NCBI GenBank assembly: GCA_902569115.1
Contig: CACFTI010000015.1
Location: forward strand, 1-48,509
Length of the DNA: 48,509 nucleotides
DNA from: an uncultured Verrucomicrobiota bacterium
GTDB lineage: Bacteria > Verrucomicrobiota > Verrucomicrobiia > Opitutales > Seribacteraceae
Direction of reading: 5' to 3'
The position numbers and the translations under genes were made by a program. The first letter of the stretch is position 1. Each line of letters begins with the position of its first letter. Under the pieces are notes generated by a model. It saw nothing but the letters and a program-made list of their open reading frames with translations. It searched no databases and had not been told where the DNA came from. Below, piece after piece: positions 25,473-35,534 of the stretch.

Positions 25473-26747
25473 TTAGGACTTCAGTCCAAGCAAGCTACCA
25501 TCAGATGGAAACTGAAAAGCCCGCAAACCAAAAATGGGTAGCGAGGCAAGAAGATGGTCAAAAATATCCGATTGTATTGCTTCATAATGAACCCATCGTA
25601 CATCATTTACGAAAACATAGATTTCGATGGGTAGTCCTTTTTCAGTGGGTGCCAATTGACGAACCAAAAAAGTCATTCCCTCCTGATGAATAGATGAGTG
25701 ATCACGAAGGTACTTCAAACAATAAGCCCGGAAAGTTCCTGAGTTGGTAAGATTTCTTCCATTCAAAAGGGGTGCTGCCAGTCCATGCTCATCCACTTTC
25801 ATTCCTGCCTCACCAATTTCAGCCCGTTTTTCAGAAAAATAATCCTTAAGTAAATCGATCTTCTCTAGCTCAGCAACTTCACTTTCCTTCAGGAAGCGAA
25901 CACTGGACAAATCCAAATGGATACTCCTTTTGATTCGCCGACCGCCTGATTCGGACATTCCACGCCAATTTTTAAAAGCGTCACTGACCAACGCGTGTGC
26001 AGGAATCGTGGTAATGGTCTTATCCCAATTCTGAATTTTGACTGTGGTGAGAGCGACATCGATTACATCCCCATCCGCTCCGTACTTCGGCATTTCCACC
26101 CAATCTCCCTTACGAACCATATTGTTGGCAGTTAGCTGAACACCTGCCACCAGGCCCAAAATTACATCCTTAAAGACTAGAAGTAAAACTGCAGTAAGAG
26201 CACCCAGACCGGAAAAGAAATAAAGAGGTGATTTATCCAGCAGGATGGAAAGAATAAAAATAATCCCGGTTCCATTGACCACAATTTTGATTGCCTGGCA
26301 TATTCCCTTGAGAGGCAGTTTAGTCGAAAACCTGCTTTCTTCATAAAGTTTATAAAAGGTATCGATCAGGGAATCAAAGACCCACAATACGATCCCGACC
26401 AAATAAAGATTAATTAGCACATCGATTATCCCGCTTAGAACTGGATACTGAGAAAATACCAGTTGACTCGAAGAACTAATCACAAAGGCAGGTGCCAGGT
26501 GCGAGAGCCTCAAAAAGAAACTTTCTTCAAGGAGATACTTCGCAACTTTGGTATTGGTCTTGGAAGCTAGCGAACGAAGGGCGGTTAAGAGAAATTTTTT
26601 AACCAAGTAATTAGCCACCCACCCCAGGGATAGTATTACCGCAAGGGCAATAATAAGATACAAATAGGTAGAATATTCACCTTGTAACCCGATGGTGTTT
26701 TCCAGAAAGGTGACAACAAAACTCTCTATTTCAGTAATGGTATTCAT
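25473..26747 (-). CDS. MscS-family mechanosensitive channel, YbdG type
   Basis: This 424-residue membrane protein has about five transmembrane segments, including a hydrophobic start LYLIIALAVILSLGWVANYL and LGALTAVLLLVFKDVILG, the pore-lining helix of the MscS family. The cytoplasmic beta domain follows (MVRKGDWVEMPKYGADGDV, TIPAHALVSDAFKNW). Length and the C-terminal block NGRNLTNSGTFRAYCLKYL are typical of YbdG (MscM-type small-conductance) channels, which are more specialised than MscS. It should open under membrane tension to release solutes. The adjacent PLA2-like lipoprotein is downstream. The start is divergent from the 26892 gene, so 26748-26891 holds both promoters. Confidence 0.85.
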   Translation of the reverse strand: MNTITEIESFVVTFLENTIGLQGEYSTYLYLIIALAVILSLGWVANYLVKKFLLTALRSLASKTNTKVAKYLLEESFFLRLSHLAPAFVISSSSQLVFSQYPVLSGIIDVLINLYLVGIVLWVFDSLIDTFYKLYEESRFSTKLPLKGICQAIKIVVNGTGIIFILSILLDKSPLYFFSGLGALTAVLLLVFKDVILGLVAGVQLTANNMVRKGDWVEMPKYGADGDVIDVALTTVKIQNWDKTITTIPAHALVSDAFKNWRGMSESGGRRIKRSIHLDLSSVRFLKESEVAELEKIDLLKDYFSEKRAEIGEAGMKVDEHGLAAPLLNGRNLTNSGTFRAYCLKYLRDHSSIHQEGMTFLVRQLAPTEKGLPIEIYVFVNDVRWVHYEAIQSDIFDHLLASLPIFGLRAFQFPSDGSLLGLKS

Positions 26748-26880
26748 GTACCCTTACGAAAGTCATCGATTACTGGTGTGACAAATCAAATATAAAAAAT
26801 TCTTCCGCCATCGCCTCTTCTTACATTAATAAAACAGAACCGAACACCTTTTTACGGTTGTTTAGAAGACACCAGGGTTT

Positions 26881-26886
26881 AGGGAG
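26881..26886 (+). promoter_or_regulatory. Strong Shine-Dalgarno sequence of the PVC-type dehydrogenase gene
   Basis: AGGGAG sits five bases before ATG 26892 and is the clearest ribosome-binding site in the window; most other starts here have no recognisable purine-rich site. It supports the chosen start. Confidence 0.7.
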
Positions 26887-26891
26887 TATAT

Positions 26892-29800
26892 ATGCCAAAT
26901 TTTCTACAATCATTTCAAAAACCCTTTCTCTTCTTACTCCTTGGGGTTACCACAAACCTTTTTGCCGAGCTCCCTAAAAAGCCAACTGATCCAAAAGATG
27001 CTCTGTTCAGCAGTAAGCTAATCACCACGACAACGGAAGGGCATGCAGTGGAAGTTAAGGCAAAAATCAAAGGTATTCAGAATTTATATCTAACTGTTTC
27101 AGATGGAGGTAATTCATATTCGTGCGACTGGGCGGACTGGGCCCTCCCCCGTTTGGTCGAGAATAACGGTAATGAAACAAGGCTCACTGACCTAAAATGG
27201 GAACACGCCAAATCGGGTTGGGGCAAAGTACAGATTAATAAAAATTGTGGAGGACGTCCCTTAAGAATTAATGGAAAGGATATCGAATACGGTATCGGCA
27301 CCCACGCAAACAGTGAAATTCATTACAAATTACCCAAAGATCATAAGTTTGTTGAATTTCGATGCCTGGCCGGAATTGATAATGGAGGAAGTGACCAGCA
27401 AAATGGAACCCAAAGTAGCGTACAGTTTTTTGTATCCGACCGTCCCATTGATCTTCCAAAATTATCTCAAATTCAGCAGGGAATTCCAGTTGTTGATCAT
27501 TTCCCGCCAGATCAATTTACACTGCCAGAAGGTTTGGAGGTCAAGCTTTGGGCAAAATCCCCGCTCTTCTTCAATCCGACGAATATGGACATCGACCGCA
27601 AAGGGCGCGTTTGGGTGGCGGAGGGAAGAAACTACCGAGGGAAGAAAACTCAACCGGATGGAGACAGAATCGTAGTTCTTGAGGACAAGGACGGTGATGG
27701 TATTGCAGAAAGCTCCCATGTATTCGTCCAGGAAAAAACTTTTATTTCTCCGCTGGGTGTTGCGGTCGTAGATAATAAGATCCTCGTATCACAACCGCCC
27801 GACCTAATCGTGTACACAGACATCAATCGGAATGCCGTATATGATGAAGGAGTAGACAAGCGCGAAGTATTACTGACCGGGTTTGACGGGAACAACCACG
27901 ATCATAGCCTCCACGCAGTCACCGTTGGACCCAATGGACAATACTACTTAAATTTTGGAAACAAGGGTGCAATGGTTACAGATAAAGATGGGTGGCAGTT
28001 GAATGCAGGGAGTTTCTATTCCATGAAGCATATCTCAGGACAGCCAAGTTCCGATGGACAGGTTTACCTGGGTGGAGTTGCTTTTCGGGTCAATCAGGAC
28101 GGATCCGGACTTCGCCCGATCGGGCATAATTTCCGCAATTCCTACGAGCAAGCGGTTAGCTCACTGGGTGATGTTTTTCAGAATGACAACGATGATCCAC
28201 CCGCCAGTCGCACAGCCTGGTTAATGGAATATGGAAACATGGGCTTCACTTCCAAAAATGGATTGCGAAGATGGGGAAGTGATAAGATGCCCGGACAAAC
28301 CACCCAGATTGCCGAGTGGCGTCAGGAAGACCCGGGCGTCGTACCGGCGGGAGATGTTTATGGCGGTGGCTCACCAACGGGAATCGCCTTTTACGAAAAT
28401 GGAATCATGGAGGATCGCTTTGGAGGGTATGTCATTAGTTGCGAACCTGCCCGAAATGTACTGTTTGGATACCACCCCAAAATTAAAGGGGCTGGAATCA
28501 CCCTACCCGAACGGGATATCTTCCTCACCAGTAACCCTGAGAAAAATTTTGCCGGGGCTGATTTTGCGAGTGCCGGCCGAATTAATGGCTTAATCAATCT
28601 ATTTAGACCGAGCGATGTTTGCATCGGCCCGGACGGTGCGATCTATGTTGCCGATTGGTTCGATGCACGGGTCGGCGGTCATGGCACACGGGATGCCGGA
28701 CAGACGGGTGCGATTTACCGCATTGCCCCCAAAGGTGCCAAACTTTCCATCCCCCAGTTTGATCTCACCAACATTGAAGGACAGATCGAGGCGTTAAAAA
28801 GCCCTTCCCCCAATGTTCGTGAACTTGGGCGGGCACGTCTGGTAAAAGCTGGAAACAAATCTATCTCACCAGTTCGTAAACTGCTTGCACACTCCAACTC
28901 GTTTATTCAAGCCCGAGCGATATGGCTACTCGCAAAACTTGGGGAAAATGGACTGAAGATCGTCGAAGATCAGCTTGATCACGAGGATGCCAACATCCGA
29001 ATATGTGCTTTGCGGGCTCTCCGTCACGAAAACCATAGAATTCTAGAACATGCAAATAAACTTGCAAATGACTCATCCCCTGCTGTTCGAAGAGAGGTGG
29101 CTCTCGCAATGAGATATCTTCCCTTCGACAGATCCAAAAATATTCTGCTTAAAATCGCACAAGGATATGATGGAATCGACCGGTATTACATCGAAGCCTT
29201 CGGTATCGGGTGCACCGATAAGGAGGAGAAAGTCTACTCGCTACTCAAGAAAGCCATGGGGTCCAAAAAATATGAGCCGAAATATGGAGGATTGGTTTGG
29301 CGGCTGCATCCAGTCTCTGCGATCCCTGAAATCAAGAGGTGGGCACTAGACGAAACCCTAGATTCTAAAGTCCATCGCTCGATGCTTTTTGCCCTAAGTT
29401 TAATCGAAGCACCCCAGGCCGCCAAAGCCATGGTGGAAATAGCAAAAAACAGTAACAGCGAAACCTCAAACCTAGCCAAAGCTTTTATCGATAAACGCGA
29501 TCAGGGTATCTGGAATAAATATAAAGCTAAAGACTTGCTTAGCGGAAAAAGTTCATCCACAACTGCCTATATTGATCGCCTGGCCCCCATCTCGTTCGGC
29601 CCCGAAACCGATCTTCCTCAAGCGGCTCAAATTCTTTCATTGAAAGGAAACCCCGAAAACGGCAAACAGGCAATTGGCCGCTGTTATGTATGCCACAAAG
29701 TGGGTTCCGTGGGTGTTGAATTCGGTCCCACACTTGCAGGTTGGGGCCGTGGTCAGGACCGTGAGACTATTCTCAAAGCAATCACCGATCCCTCTGCAGA

Positions 29801-30044
29801 TTTAGCTCACGGATATGAAGGTACTGAACTCGTCGTCAAAGGAAACAAGCGGATTCAGGGTTTTATCCAAGCGGAGGGTGATCCATTAGTGATCCGGGTA
29901 TTTGGGGGTGAGGACTTGGTCATCGCTGCGGAAGATGTGATGAGTCGCAAAACAATGAACACTTCCCTGATGGCCCCGGCATCCCGCCTTGGGTTGGACG
30001 CCCAGCAACTCCGTGATGTTGTGGAGTATTTAAAGGTAAATTAA
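26892..30044 (+). CDS. PVC-type membrane dehydrogenase: NPCBM, beta-propeller, HEAT repeats, haem domain
   Basis: This 1050-residue exported protein is modular. A signal peptide (1-25) is followed by an NPCBM carbohydrate-binding domain (~50-195; GIGTHANSEIHYKLP). Then comes the PVC-type dehydrogenase beta-propeller (~205-620; FTLPEGLEVKLWA, NPTNMDIDRKGRVWVAEGRN, PDGAIYVADWFDARVGGHG). A HEAT-repeat region follows (~630-870; NVRELGRARLVKAGN, AVRREVALAMRYL). The C-terminal haem-binding domain carries the c-type motif CYVCH (Cys931-Cys934-His935). Such proteins are thought to oxidise sugars or sugar-derived alcohols and pass electrons to a haem, anchored or periplasmic. It is the first gene of the 26892-35062 cluster, ahead of selO and a sulfatase. 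Confidence 0.9.
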   Translation: MPNFLQSFQKPFLFLLLGVTTNLFAELPKKPTDPKDALFSSKLITTTTEGHAVEVKAKIKGIQNLYLTVSDGGNSYSCDWADWALPRLVENNGNETRLTDLKWEHAKSGWGKVQINKNCGGRPLRINGKDIEYGIGTHANSEIHYKLPKDHKFVEFRCLAGIDNGGSDQQNGTQSSVQFFVSDRPIDLPKLSQIQQGIPVVDHFPPDQFTLPEGLEVKLWAKSPLFFNPTNMDIDRKGRVWVAEGRNYRGKKTQPDGDRIVVLEDKDGDGIAESSHVFVQEKTFISPLGVAVVDNKILVSQPPDLIVYTDINRNAVYDEGVDKREVLLTGFDGNNHDHSLHAVTVGPNGQYYLNFGNKGAMVTDKDGWQLNAGSFYSMKHISGQPSSDGQVYLGGVAFRVNQDGSGLRPIGHNFRNSYEQAVSSLGDVFQNDNDDPPASRTAWLMEYGNMGFTSKNGLRRWGSDKMPGQTTQIAEWRQEDPGVVPAGDVYGGGSPTGIAFYENGIMEDRFGGYVISCEPARNVLFGYHPKIKGAGITLPERDIFLTSNPEKNFAGADFASAGRINGLINLFRPSDVCIGPDGAIYVADWFDARVGGHGTRDAGQTGAIYRIAPKGAKLSIPQFDLTNIEGQIEALKSPSPNVRELGRARLVKAGNKSISPVRKLLAHSNSFIQARAIWLLAKLGENGLKIVEDQLDHEDANIRICALRALRHENHRILEHANKLANDSSPAVRREVALAMRYLPFDRSKNILLKIAQGYDGIDRYYIEAFGIGCTDKEEKVYSLLKKAMGSKKYEPKYGGLVWRLHPVSAIPEIKRWALDETLDSKVHRSMLFALSLIEAPQAAKAMVEIAKNSNSETSNLAKAFIDKRDQGIWNKYKAKDLLSGKSSSTTAYIDRLAPISFGPETDLPQAAQILSLKGNPENGKQAIGRCYVCHKVGSVGVEFGPTLAGWGRGQDRETILKAITDPSADLAHGYEGTELVVKGNKRIQGFIQAEGDPLVIRVFGGEDLVIAAEDVMSRKTMNTSLMAPASRLGLDAQQLRDVVEYLKVN

Positions 30045-30066
30045 AATTACCAGTCAAAACCAAGTA

Positions 30067-31512
30067 ATGACCGACTCCTCCCTCAGGCTTGAGAGCACCT
30101 ATGCTAATTTGCCAGAAATCTTTTATACCAAACTTTCGCCGGTTCCAGTCTCGAAGCCCAAAGTTGTCATTTTCAATCAGAAATTAGCCGAAGAGATGGG
30201 TCTCGACCTTACTCAGCTCAACCCACAGCAAAAGGCCGATCTTCTTGCAGGAAACCTGATCCCTGAAGGGTGTACCCCATTCGCCCAAGCTTATGCCGGG
30301 CATCAGTTTGGAAATTTCACAATGCTCGGTGACGGACGGGCCATCATTTTGGGCGAACATCTTTCAAGATCCGGAAAACGATTTGATATTCAATACAAAG
30401 GTTCGGGGAGAACTCCTTACTCACGGGGTGGCGACGGACGGGCGGCTCTCGGTCCCATGCTCCGCGAATATATTATCAGCGAAGCCATGCATTCCCTTGG
30501 TATCCCCACAACCAGGAGCCTGGCGGTGGTATCAACCGGTGAAACCGTATATCGAGAAGACGAATTACCTGGAGCCATCCTGAATCGGATTGCAAGTTCT
30601 CACATTCGGGTAGGCACCTTTCAATTTGCCGCCCTTCACCAAGAAAAAACCATCAGCCAATCCTTAATGGACTACACCATCGATCGTCATTTCCCCGAAA
30701 GTAAGGATCACGGAAATAAAGCCCTTGCCCTACTCGATCAGGTAATGAAATTACAGGCTGACCTGATCACTCATTGGATGAGAGTGGGCTTCATCCATGG
30801 GGTGATGAACACAGACAACATGGCTCTGTGCGGCGAGACAATCGATTACGGACCCTGCGCATTCATGGACAGCTTTGATCCATCCACGGTCTTTAGTTCC
30901 ATTGACCACCAAAGACGCTATGCCTATGCAAATCAACCGGTCATGGCTCATTGGAATCTTGCCCGCCTCGCCGAGAGTTTGCTTCCCCTTATCCATGAAA
31001 ATAGGGAAACCGCCATCGAACTGGCAGAAGATTCATTAAAAGCATTTGAGGAGTTATATAAATCGAAGTGGCTTGCGATGATGGGAAATAAGCTTGGGCT
31101 TACAAAAATCGAAGACCAGGATGAGGAACTGATAACCGAGCTTCTGGATCTCATGCATGAATATTCGGCCGACTACACCAATACCTTCCTCGACTTAGGC
31201 CAAAAAGAACTACCTGCTGAAGAATTTTACATCTCGGAAGATTTCAGCAACTGGCACAACCGTTGGGTTAAACGCCTCCAGCAAGAAGGAGGAGATTCCT
31301 TCGCTCTTATGCGCTCGGTAAACCCTGCGGTTATCCCCAGAAATCATAAAGTGGAAGAGGCCTTGCAGGCAGCTGAAAGAGACGACCTGACCCCCTTTCA
31401 TCATCTTCTCGAAGCTGCCACCAACCCCTATGAATCAGGGGAGAATCTCAATCCCTACCAAACGCCTCCAAGCCCCAAAGAAAAAGTACTGCAAACCTTT
31501 TGTGGTACCTGA
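30067..31512 (+). CDS. selO: SelO family protein adenylyltransferase (UPF0061/YdiU)
   Basis: SelO is a pseudokinase that AMPylates proteins, shown for bacterial homologues under redox stress. Recognisable blocks are FAQAYAGHQFGNFTMLGDGRA, DIQYKGSGRTPYSRGGDGRA, LGPMLREYIISEAMHSLGIPTTR, and VGFIHGVMNTDNMALCGETIDYGPCAFMD, which carry the lysine, arginine and metal-binding positions. The 481-residue length is standard. It is cytoplasmic and has no clear functional tie to its neighbours, a PVC dehydrogenase 22 bases upstream and a sulfatase 49 bases downstream, so the arrangement may be coincidental or point to redox regulation. Confidence 0.95.
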   Translation: MTDSSLRLESTYANLPEIFYTKLSPVPVSKPKVVIFNQKLAEEMGLDLTQLNPQQKADLLAGNLIPEGCTPFAQAYAGHQFGNFTMLGDGRAIILGEHLSRSGKRFDIQYKGSGRTPYSRGGDGRAALGPMLREYIISEAMHSLGIPTTRSLAVVSTGETVYREDELPGAILNRIASSHIRVGTFQFAALHQEKTISQSLMDYTIDRHFPESKDHGNKALALLDQVMKLQADLITHWMRVGFIHGVMNTDNMALCGETIDYGPCAFMDSFDPSTVFSSIDHQRRYAYANQPVMAHWNLARLAESLLPLIHENRETAIELAEDSLKAFEELYKSKWLAMMGNKLGLTKIEDQDEELITELLDLMHEYSADYTNTFLDLGQKELPAEEFYISEDFSNWHNRWVKRLQQEGGDSFALMRSVNPAVIPRNHKVEEALQAAERDDLTPFHHLLEAATNPYESGENLNPYQTPPSPKEKVLQTFCGT

Positions 31513-31533
31513 GACTGTTCCAAGGCTTGACCG

Positions 31534-31672
31534 TCATGCCTGAGGCGGTAGGTTCAAAATTATGAAATTTTTTCCGTTTTTACTCTTTTTTGCCTTACTC
31601 GGATTTTGTGCTGCCAAACGCCCCAATATTTTATTCATCTTCACAGATGATCATGCCTACCAGGCGGTAGGT
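31534..31672 (+). repeat. Two near-identical 20-22 base segments flanking the sulfatase start
   Basis: TCATGCCT followed by AGGCGGTAGGT occurs at 31534-31553 (one-base spacer G) in the intergenic region and again at 31651-31672 (three-base spacer ACC) inside the downstream sulfatase, where it encodes HAYQAVG. The second copy also forms an inverted repeat (CCTACC...GGTAGG). The intergenic copy has no evident coding function. Confidence 0.4.
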
Positions 31673-33130
31673 GCATATAACTCTTGGCTTAAAGAACATT
31701 GCCCGACTCCTCACATCGATTCGCTCGCAAAGGAGGGAATGCTTTTCGAGCAGTGCTATGTGACCAACTCGATCTGTGGTCCGATGCGGGCCGCCATTCA
31801 GACTGGCAAGTACTCCCATACCAATGGATTTCTGGTAAACGGAAACAAATTTGACGGCACCCAGCAGACCTTCCCCAAACTTCTCCAAAAAGCAGGCTAT
31901 ACCACCGCAGTCGTAGGCAAGTGGCACTTAGGGACTCACATGTCACCTCAGGGCTACGATTATTCCGAAGTGCTGATTGGGCAGGGTCCTTACTACAACC
32001 CGCCCATGCGTCTCGACGCGGATGGGGATGGTAAACACGACCAGGTGATCAAGCATACCGGGTACACCACCGATGTGATCACAGATCTCGCCCTCAATTG
32101 GATGAAAAACAAACGGAATAAGGACAAACCGTTCATGTTGATGTACCAACACAAGGCACCCCACCGGAATTGGCAACCTGGACCCAAGTACCTCACCAAG
32201 TACGACGACATCACTTTACCCGAACCTGATACCCTGTTTGATGATTACAAGGGGCGCACCCTCGCCGCCTATCAGCAGGATATGACCATTGCCGAGACGA
32301 TGAACCGGGGAGATCTGAAACTCGACGCCCCGCACAACCTAAACCCGGAACAAAAAAAACTCTGGGACGCTGCCTATAATCCCAAAAACGAGGCTCTGAA
32401 AAAAGCGAACCTAAGCGGAAAAGACTTGGTACGATGGAAATACCAGCGATATGTGAAGGATTATCTCCGTTGCATCGCCTCAGTCGACGATGGGGTTGGG
32501 CGAATGCTTAACTATTTAAAAGAAACCGGACTGGAGAAAAATACCATTGTGATCTACTGCTCGGACCAAGGCTTTTATCTGGGAGAGCACGGATGGTTTG
32601 ATAAACGCTGGATGTACGAGGAATCCCTGCGTACCCCGCTGCTCATCCGCTGGCCGGGTGTAATCAAGCCCGGTAGTCGGAATGGGGACATTGTTTCTCC
32701 GATTGATTTCGCCGGAACCTTCTGCGAAATCGTCGGAATTGAATCACCGAACGATTTGCATGGTCGCTCCATGCTTCCCTTACTTAAAGGAAAGAGGCCC
32801 AAAGACTGGCGAAAGAGCTTTTACTATCATTATTACGAATATCCCGGTTACCACTGGGTACGACGCCATTATGGGGTGGCAGACGGCCGCTACAAATTGA
32901 TCCGGTTTTATGAGGAGGATGTCGACCAATGGGAACTATATGACCTTAAGTCTGACCCGAAAGAAATGAAAAGCGTATATGGAACAGCAGAATATGCGGT
33001 AGTCCAAAACCGGCTTACCCGGCAACTGGCTCTTCATCGCAAAGAACTGGAAGTACCTGCAGAGGATCCTCCCCAGTCCGTAGTAAAACGTCTTCCCCCC
33101 CGTACCCGCAAACCAACTGCACCGCAATGA
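31562..33130 (+). CDS. Exported sulfatase, N-acetylglucosamine-6-sulfatase-like
   Basis: The signal peptide (residues 1-18) is followed by [20 protein letters not shown] (metal-binding start) and the Cys-type site [15 protein letters not shown] (CxPxR with Cys72 the predicted formylglycine). Downstream are [29 protein letters not shown] and [14 protein letters not shown]. The 522-residue size and the internal block [23 protein letters not shown] are as in N-acetylglucosamine-6-sulfatase-type and choline-sulfatase-like groups; the substrate is not certain. The stop codon overlaps the ATG of the DUF1080 gene by ATGA. Its product would desulfate a glycan that the DUF1080 and propeller proteins then process. 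Confidence 0.92.
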   Translation: MKFFPFLLFFALLGFCAAKRPNILFIFTDDHAYQAVGAYNSWLKEHCPTPHIDSLAKEGMLFEQCYVTNSICGPMRAAIQTGKYSHTNGFLVNGNKFDGTQQTFPKLLQKAGYTTAVVGKWHLGTHMSPQGYDYSEVLIGQGPYYNPPMRLDADGDGKHDQVIKHTGYTTDVITDLALNWMKNKRNKDKPFMLMYQHKAPHRNWQPGPKYLTKYDDITLPEPDTLFDDYKGRTLAAYQQDMTIAETMNRGDLKLDAPHNLNPEQKKLWDAAYNPKNEALKKANLSGKDLVRWKYQRYVKDYLRCIASVDDGVGRMLNYLKETGLEKNTIVIYCSDQGFYLGEHGWFDKRWMYEESLRTPLLIRWPGVIKPGSRNGDIVSPIDFAGTFCEIVGIESPNDLHGRSMLPLLKGKRPKDWRKSFYYHYYEYPGYHWVRRHYGVADGRYKLIRFYEEDVDQWELYDLKSDPKEMKSVYGTAEYAVVQNRLTRQLALHRKELEVPAEDPPQSVVKRLPPRTRKPTAPQ

Positions 33131-33813
33131 AAGCCCTTTCCTTTTGCCTACTTGGATCGTCGTTAATCCATTCGCTTTTCGCTGACAAGCAATCTCTCTT
33201 TTCCGGAAAAAATTTCCATGCCTTCGAACTAAGTCCGAGGTCGTGGGAGATTGAGTTCGATGGCTCAATGGTCTGCCGAATGGAAAAAAGTAAGGACAAA
33301 AATGGAAAAGAGAAAATCCGCGGCATGGGATATATTTGGACGAAAGAAAGCTTCTCTGATTTCGAACTCCAACTTGAATACAAATTATCAGAGGGAGCGA
33401 ATTCGGGAATTTTTTACCGAAGCGATCCGAATGATCCCGTTCAGGGTGGACTTGAAATCCAGCTCATGGACAATAAAGGTTTCCAAGTAAATTCAAAAAA
33501 AGTCCTCCCTCTCCGTAGACTAAACGGTTCCTTTTATGACGGGATGGCCCCCAAAGGAGATTTCTCGAATCCTGTTGGGCAATGGAACAAGTGCAAACTC
33601 ATCTGCAAAGGCCCTTTAGTTTCATTTCAATTAAACGGAAAATCAGCCTTCTCGGTCGACTTAAACGACTGGAAAGAACCTGGTAAGAATCCCGATGGCT
33701 CAACCAATAAGTTTAAAACCGCTCTCGGAGATTTACCACGAACGGGACGGATTGGTTTTCAAAACCACGGTCAGGTAGTCTGGTTTCGCAATATCACCAT
33801 TAGGGAAATTTAA
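33127..33813 (+). CDS. DUF1080 (3-keto-disaccharide hydrolase type) exported protein
   Basis: The signal peptide ([18 protein letters not shown]) is followed by a single DUF1080 concanavalin-like domain: [58 protein letters not shown] and [10 protein letters not shown]. The 228-residue size is normal. Members have been shown to hydrolyse 3-keto-glycosides and are abundant beside sulfatases and Gfo/Idh oxidoreductases in PVC and Bacteroidota genomes. The gene overlaps the sulfatase stop by four bases and is followed one base later by the propeller gene, so the three form a coupled unit. Confidence 0.88.
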   Translation: MKALSFCLLGSSLIHSLFADKQSLFSGKNFHAFELSPRSWEIEFDGSMVCRMEKSKDKNGKEKIRGMGYIWTKESFSDFELQLEYKLSEGANSGIFYRSDPNDPVQGGLEIQLMDNKGFQVNSKKVLPLRRLNGSFYDGMAPKGDFSNPVGQWNKCKLICKGPLVSFQLNGKSAFSVDLNDWKEPGKNPDGSTNKFKTALGDLPRTGRIGFQNHGQVVWFRNITIREI

Positions 33814-33814
33814 G

Positions 33815-35062
33815 ATGAGGATTCTTGGTTGCTTAACCACATTATTATTAGCCACCCCCTCGCTTTTTTGTTCCGAAAACTGGCCTCGCTTCCGCGGGAA
33901 CAATGGAGACGGTTACTCAGATTGCAAGATACCCCACCAGTGGAATAAATCTTCCTACCGTTGGTCACTTAAACTCGATGAACCTGGCCATGGTTCTCCT
34001 TCCGTATGGGGGGAGCGGGTATTTCTCAATTCATCGACTGATCAGGGAAAGACCCGAAAGGTAATCGCGGTTGACGCAAAAACCGGGAAACTAAAATGGC
34101 AGCGTTTCTATCAATCCAAAACCCACAAAACCCACCGTTTCAATAGTTTTGCCTCCAGTACCCCCGCCCTCGATGAAAAACGGGTTTATTCGGTATGGGG
34201 ACATGCCACTGAATTACTGGTCACCGCTCATACCCATGAAGGTAAACTGTTATGGGAAAGAGATCTTGGAGGCGTAAAAGGTGGGCACGGATTTGCGGTT
34301 TCTCCAATAGTATTCGAAGATTTATTGATCGTGCCAAATGATCAGGAAAAAGGTGGGGGTGCCCACTACGGATTGGATTGCGAAACCGGAGAAATCAGAT
34401 GGAAAGTTCCAAGGGCAAGCAAGAGGCTCACTTATTCAACCCCATGCATTTTTACCTCACCGCAGGGAAAACCTGAACTCATCTTCACAAATTGGTGGCT
34501 CGGGTTCACCAGCCTTGAACCCAAGACAGGCAAACAGTTATGGGAACTATCCGTTTTCGGCCGTCCTCATTCGGAGAGAGCCATTTCCTCGCCGATCGTG
34601 GCTGGTGATCTTGTACTTGGCGTTTGTGGTTTCACCACGTTGGACAAACATCTGGTTGCCATTCGTCCAGCATCTGCCTCTCAGGATGGACAAGCTCGGG
34701 AAGTCTGGCGGATGGAGGAAACGATGCCCCACATCCCCTCCCCTTTGCTCTCGAAAAACCGACTTTACCTATGGGCAGACAACGGAGTCATTACCTGCCT
34801 TCGTCCTCAGACGGGTGAGCAAGTATGGAAAGCCAGGGTCGAGGGGGTGAAGGATACTTTCTTTGGTTCTCCAATTCTCGCGGGAAATACCATTTTCTGC
34901 ATCTCTGCCTATGGTCAAGTTGTCGCAATTGCGGATGATGATGAATTTCGGCAGTTCGGCACGACCAATCTTGGGGAAGTCTGCAGATCCACCCCGGCCC
35001 TTGCCAACGGTGACCTTTATTTGCGTACCGGAGAAAGACTTCTTTGCATCAAAGGAATCTAA
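33815..35062 (+). CDS. Exported PQQ-like beta-propeller protein
   Basis: The signal peptide (residues 1-20) is followed by repeated propeller blades: NWPRFRGNNGDGYSD, DAKTGKLKWQRFYQ, HEGKLLWERDLGG, DCETGEIRWKVPR, EPKTGKQLWELSVFG and RPQTGEQVWKARVEG. The AxDxxTGxxxW-type repeats define PQQ/BamB-like eight-bladed propellers. The opening WPRFRG is typical of PVC 'PQQ-binding-like beta-propeller repeat' proteins. No PQQ-dehydrogenase active site is apparent, so it is likely a scaffold or carrier. It closes the 26892-35062 gene cluster and is convergent with the small gene at 35067. Confidence 0.88.
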   Translation: MRILGCLTTLLLATPSLFCSENWPRFRGNNGDGYSDCKIPHQWNKSSYRWSLKLDEPGHGSPSVWGERVFLNSSTDQGKTRKVIAVDAKTGKLKWQRFYQSKTHKTHRFNSFASSTPALDEKRVYSVWGHATELLVTAHTHEGKLLWERDLGGVKGGHGFAVSPIVFEDLLIVPNDQEKGGGAHYGLDCETGEIRWKVPRASKRLTYSTPCIFTSPQGKPELIFTNWWLGFTSLEPKTGKQLWELSVFGRPHSERAISSPIVAGDLVLGVCGFTTLDKHLVAIRPASASQDGQAREVWRMEETMPHIPSPLLSKNRLYLWADNGVITCLRPQTGEQVWKARVEGVKDTFFGSPILAGNTIFCISAYGQVVAIADDDEFRQFGTTNLGEVCRSTPALANGDLYLRTGERLLCIKGI

Positions 35063-35066
35063 GCAG

Positions 35067-35534
35067 TTATTCGTTACCAAAATCGGCCATAATCCGAAGC
35101 AGGGCCCCGGTGGGAATTTTGCTCAGGTAACTAAGTTTTGTTCTTTTAAAATAAAAAGCTTTCCCCTTTGCAGATTCTTCCACCCAAAAACATTGCCACC
35201 GTTCAGCCCCCAATTGATTAAGGCGGATTTCCAGATCCTTCAGGTTTTTCAAATCAAAAGACTCAATTTTGTATTCCCAGTCTCCAATATTCTGAAGATC
35301 CTTGAGTAACCACTCCTTGGATTTCCCTGAGATGTCCTTACCATCCTCAAAAGTTTCTGCGTATTTTTCAGAGGCGACTTTCACCCCTTTGTCATAAAGC
35401 TCCTTACTCTTTTTCAGCTTTTCAGAGTAGACCTCTTTTAGTTTCTCAGAATAAGTTTTTTCGCTACTCTCTTGTTCACTCAACAAAGTGGAGAATTGAA
35501 GAAGGAAAATGGAAAGAAATATGGCTTGTTTCAT
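35067..35534 (-). CDS. Small exported helical protein with DUF4177-like C-terminus
   Basis: I do not recognise a specific family. The signal peptide (AIFLSIFLLQFSTLLS) is followed by a charged helical stretch with a repeated motif (YSEKLKEVYSEKLKKSKELYD, roughly residues 27-47, likely coiled coil). The C-terminal half, WEYKIESFDLKNLKDLEIRL and LGAERWQCFWVEES and AFYFKR, resembles the DUF4177-type small domain of unknown role. It stands alone on the minus strand between two plus-strand operons, with a 141-base region 35535-35675 upstream that must contain its promoter; I see nothing else there beyond two copies of GATCCTAT. Confidence 0.55.
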   Translation of the reverse strand: MKQAIFLSIFLLQFSTLLSEQESSEKTYSEKLKEVYSEKLKKSKELYDKGVKVASEKYAETFEDGKDISGKSKEWLLKDLQNIGDWEYKIESFDLKNLKDLEIRLNQLGAERWQCFWVEESAKGKAFYFKRTKLSYLSKIPTGALLRIMADFGNE

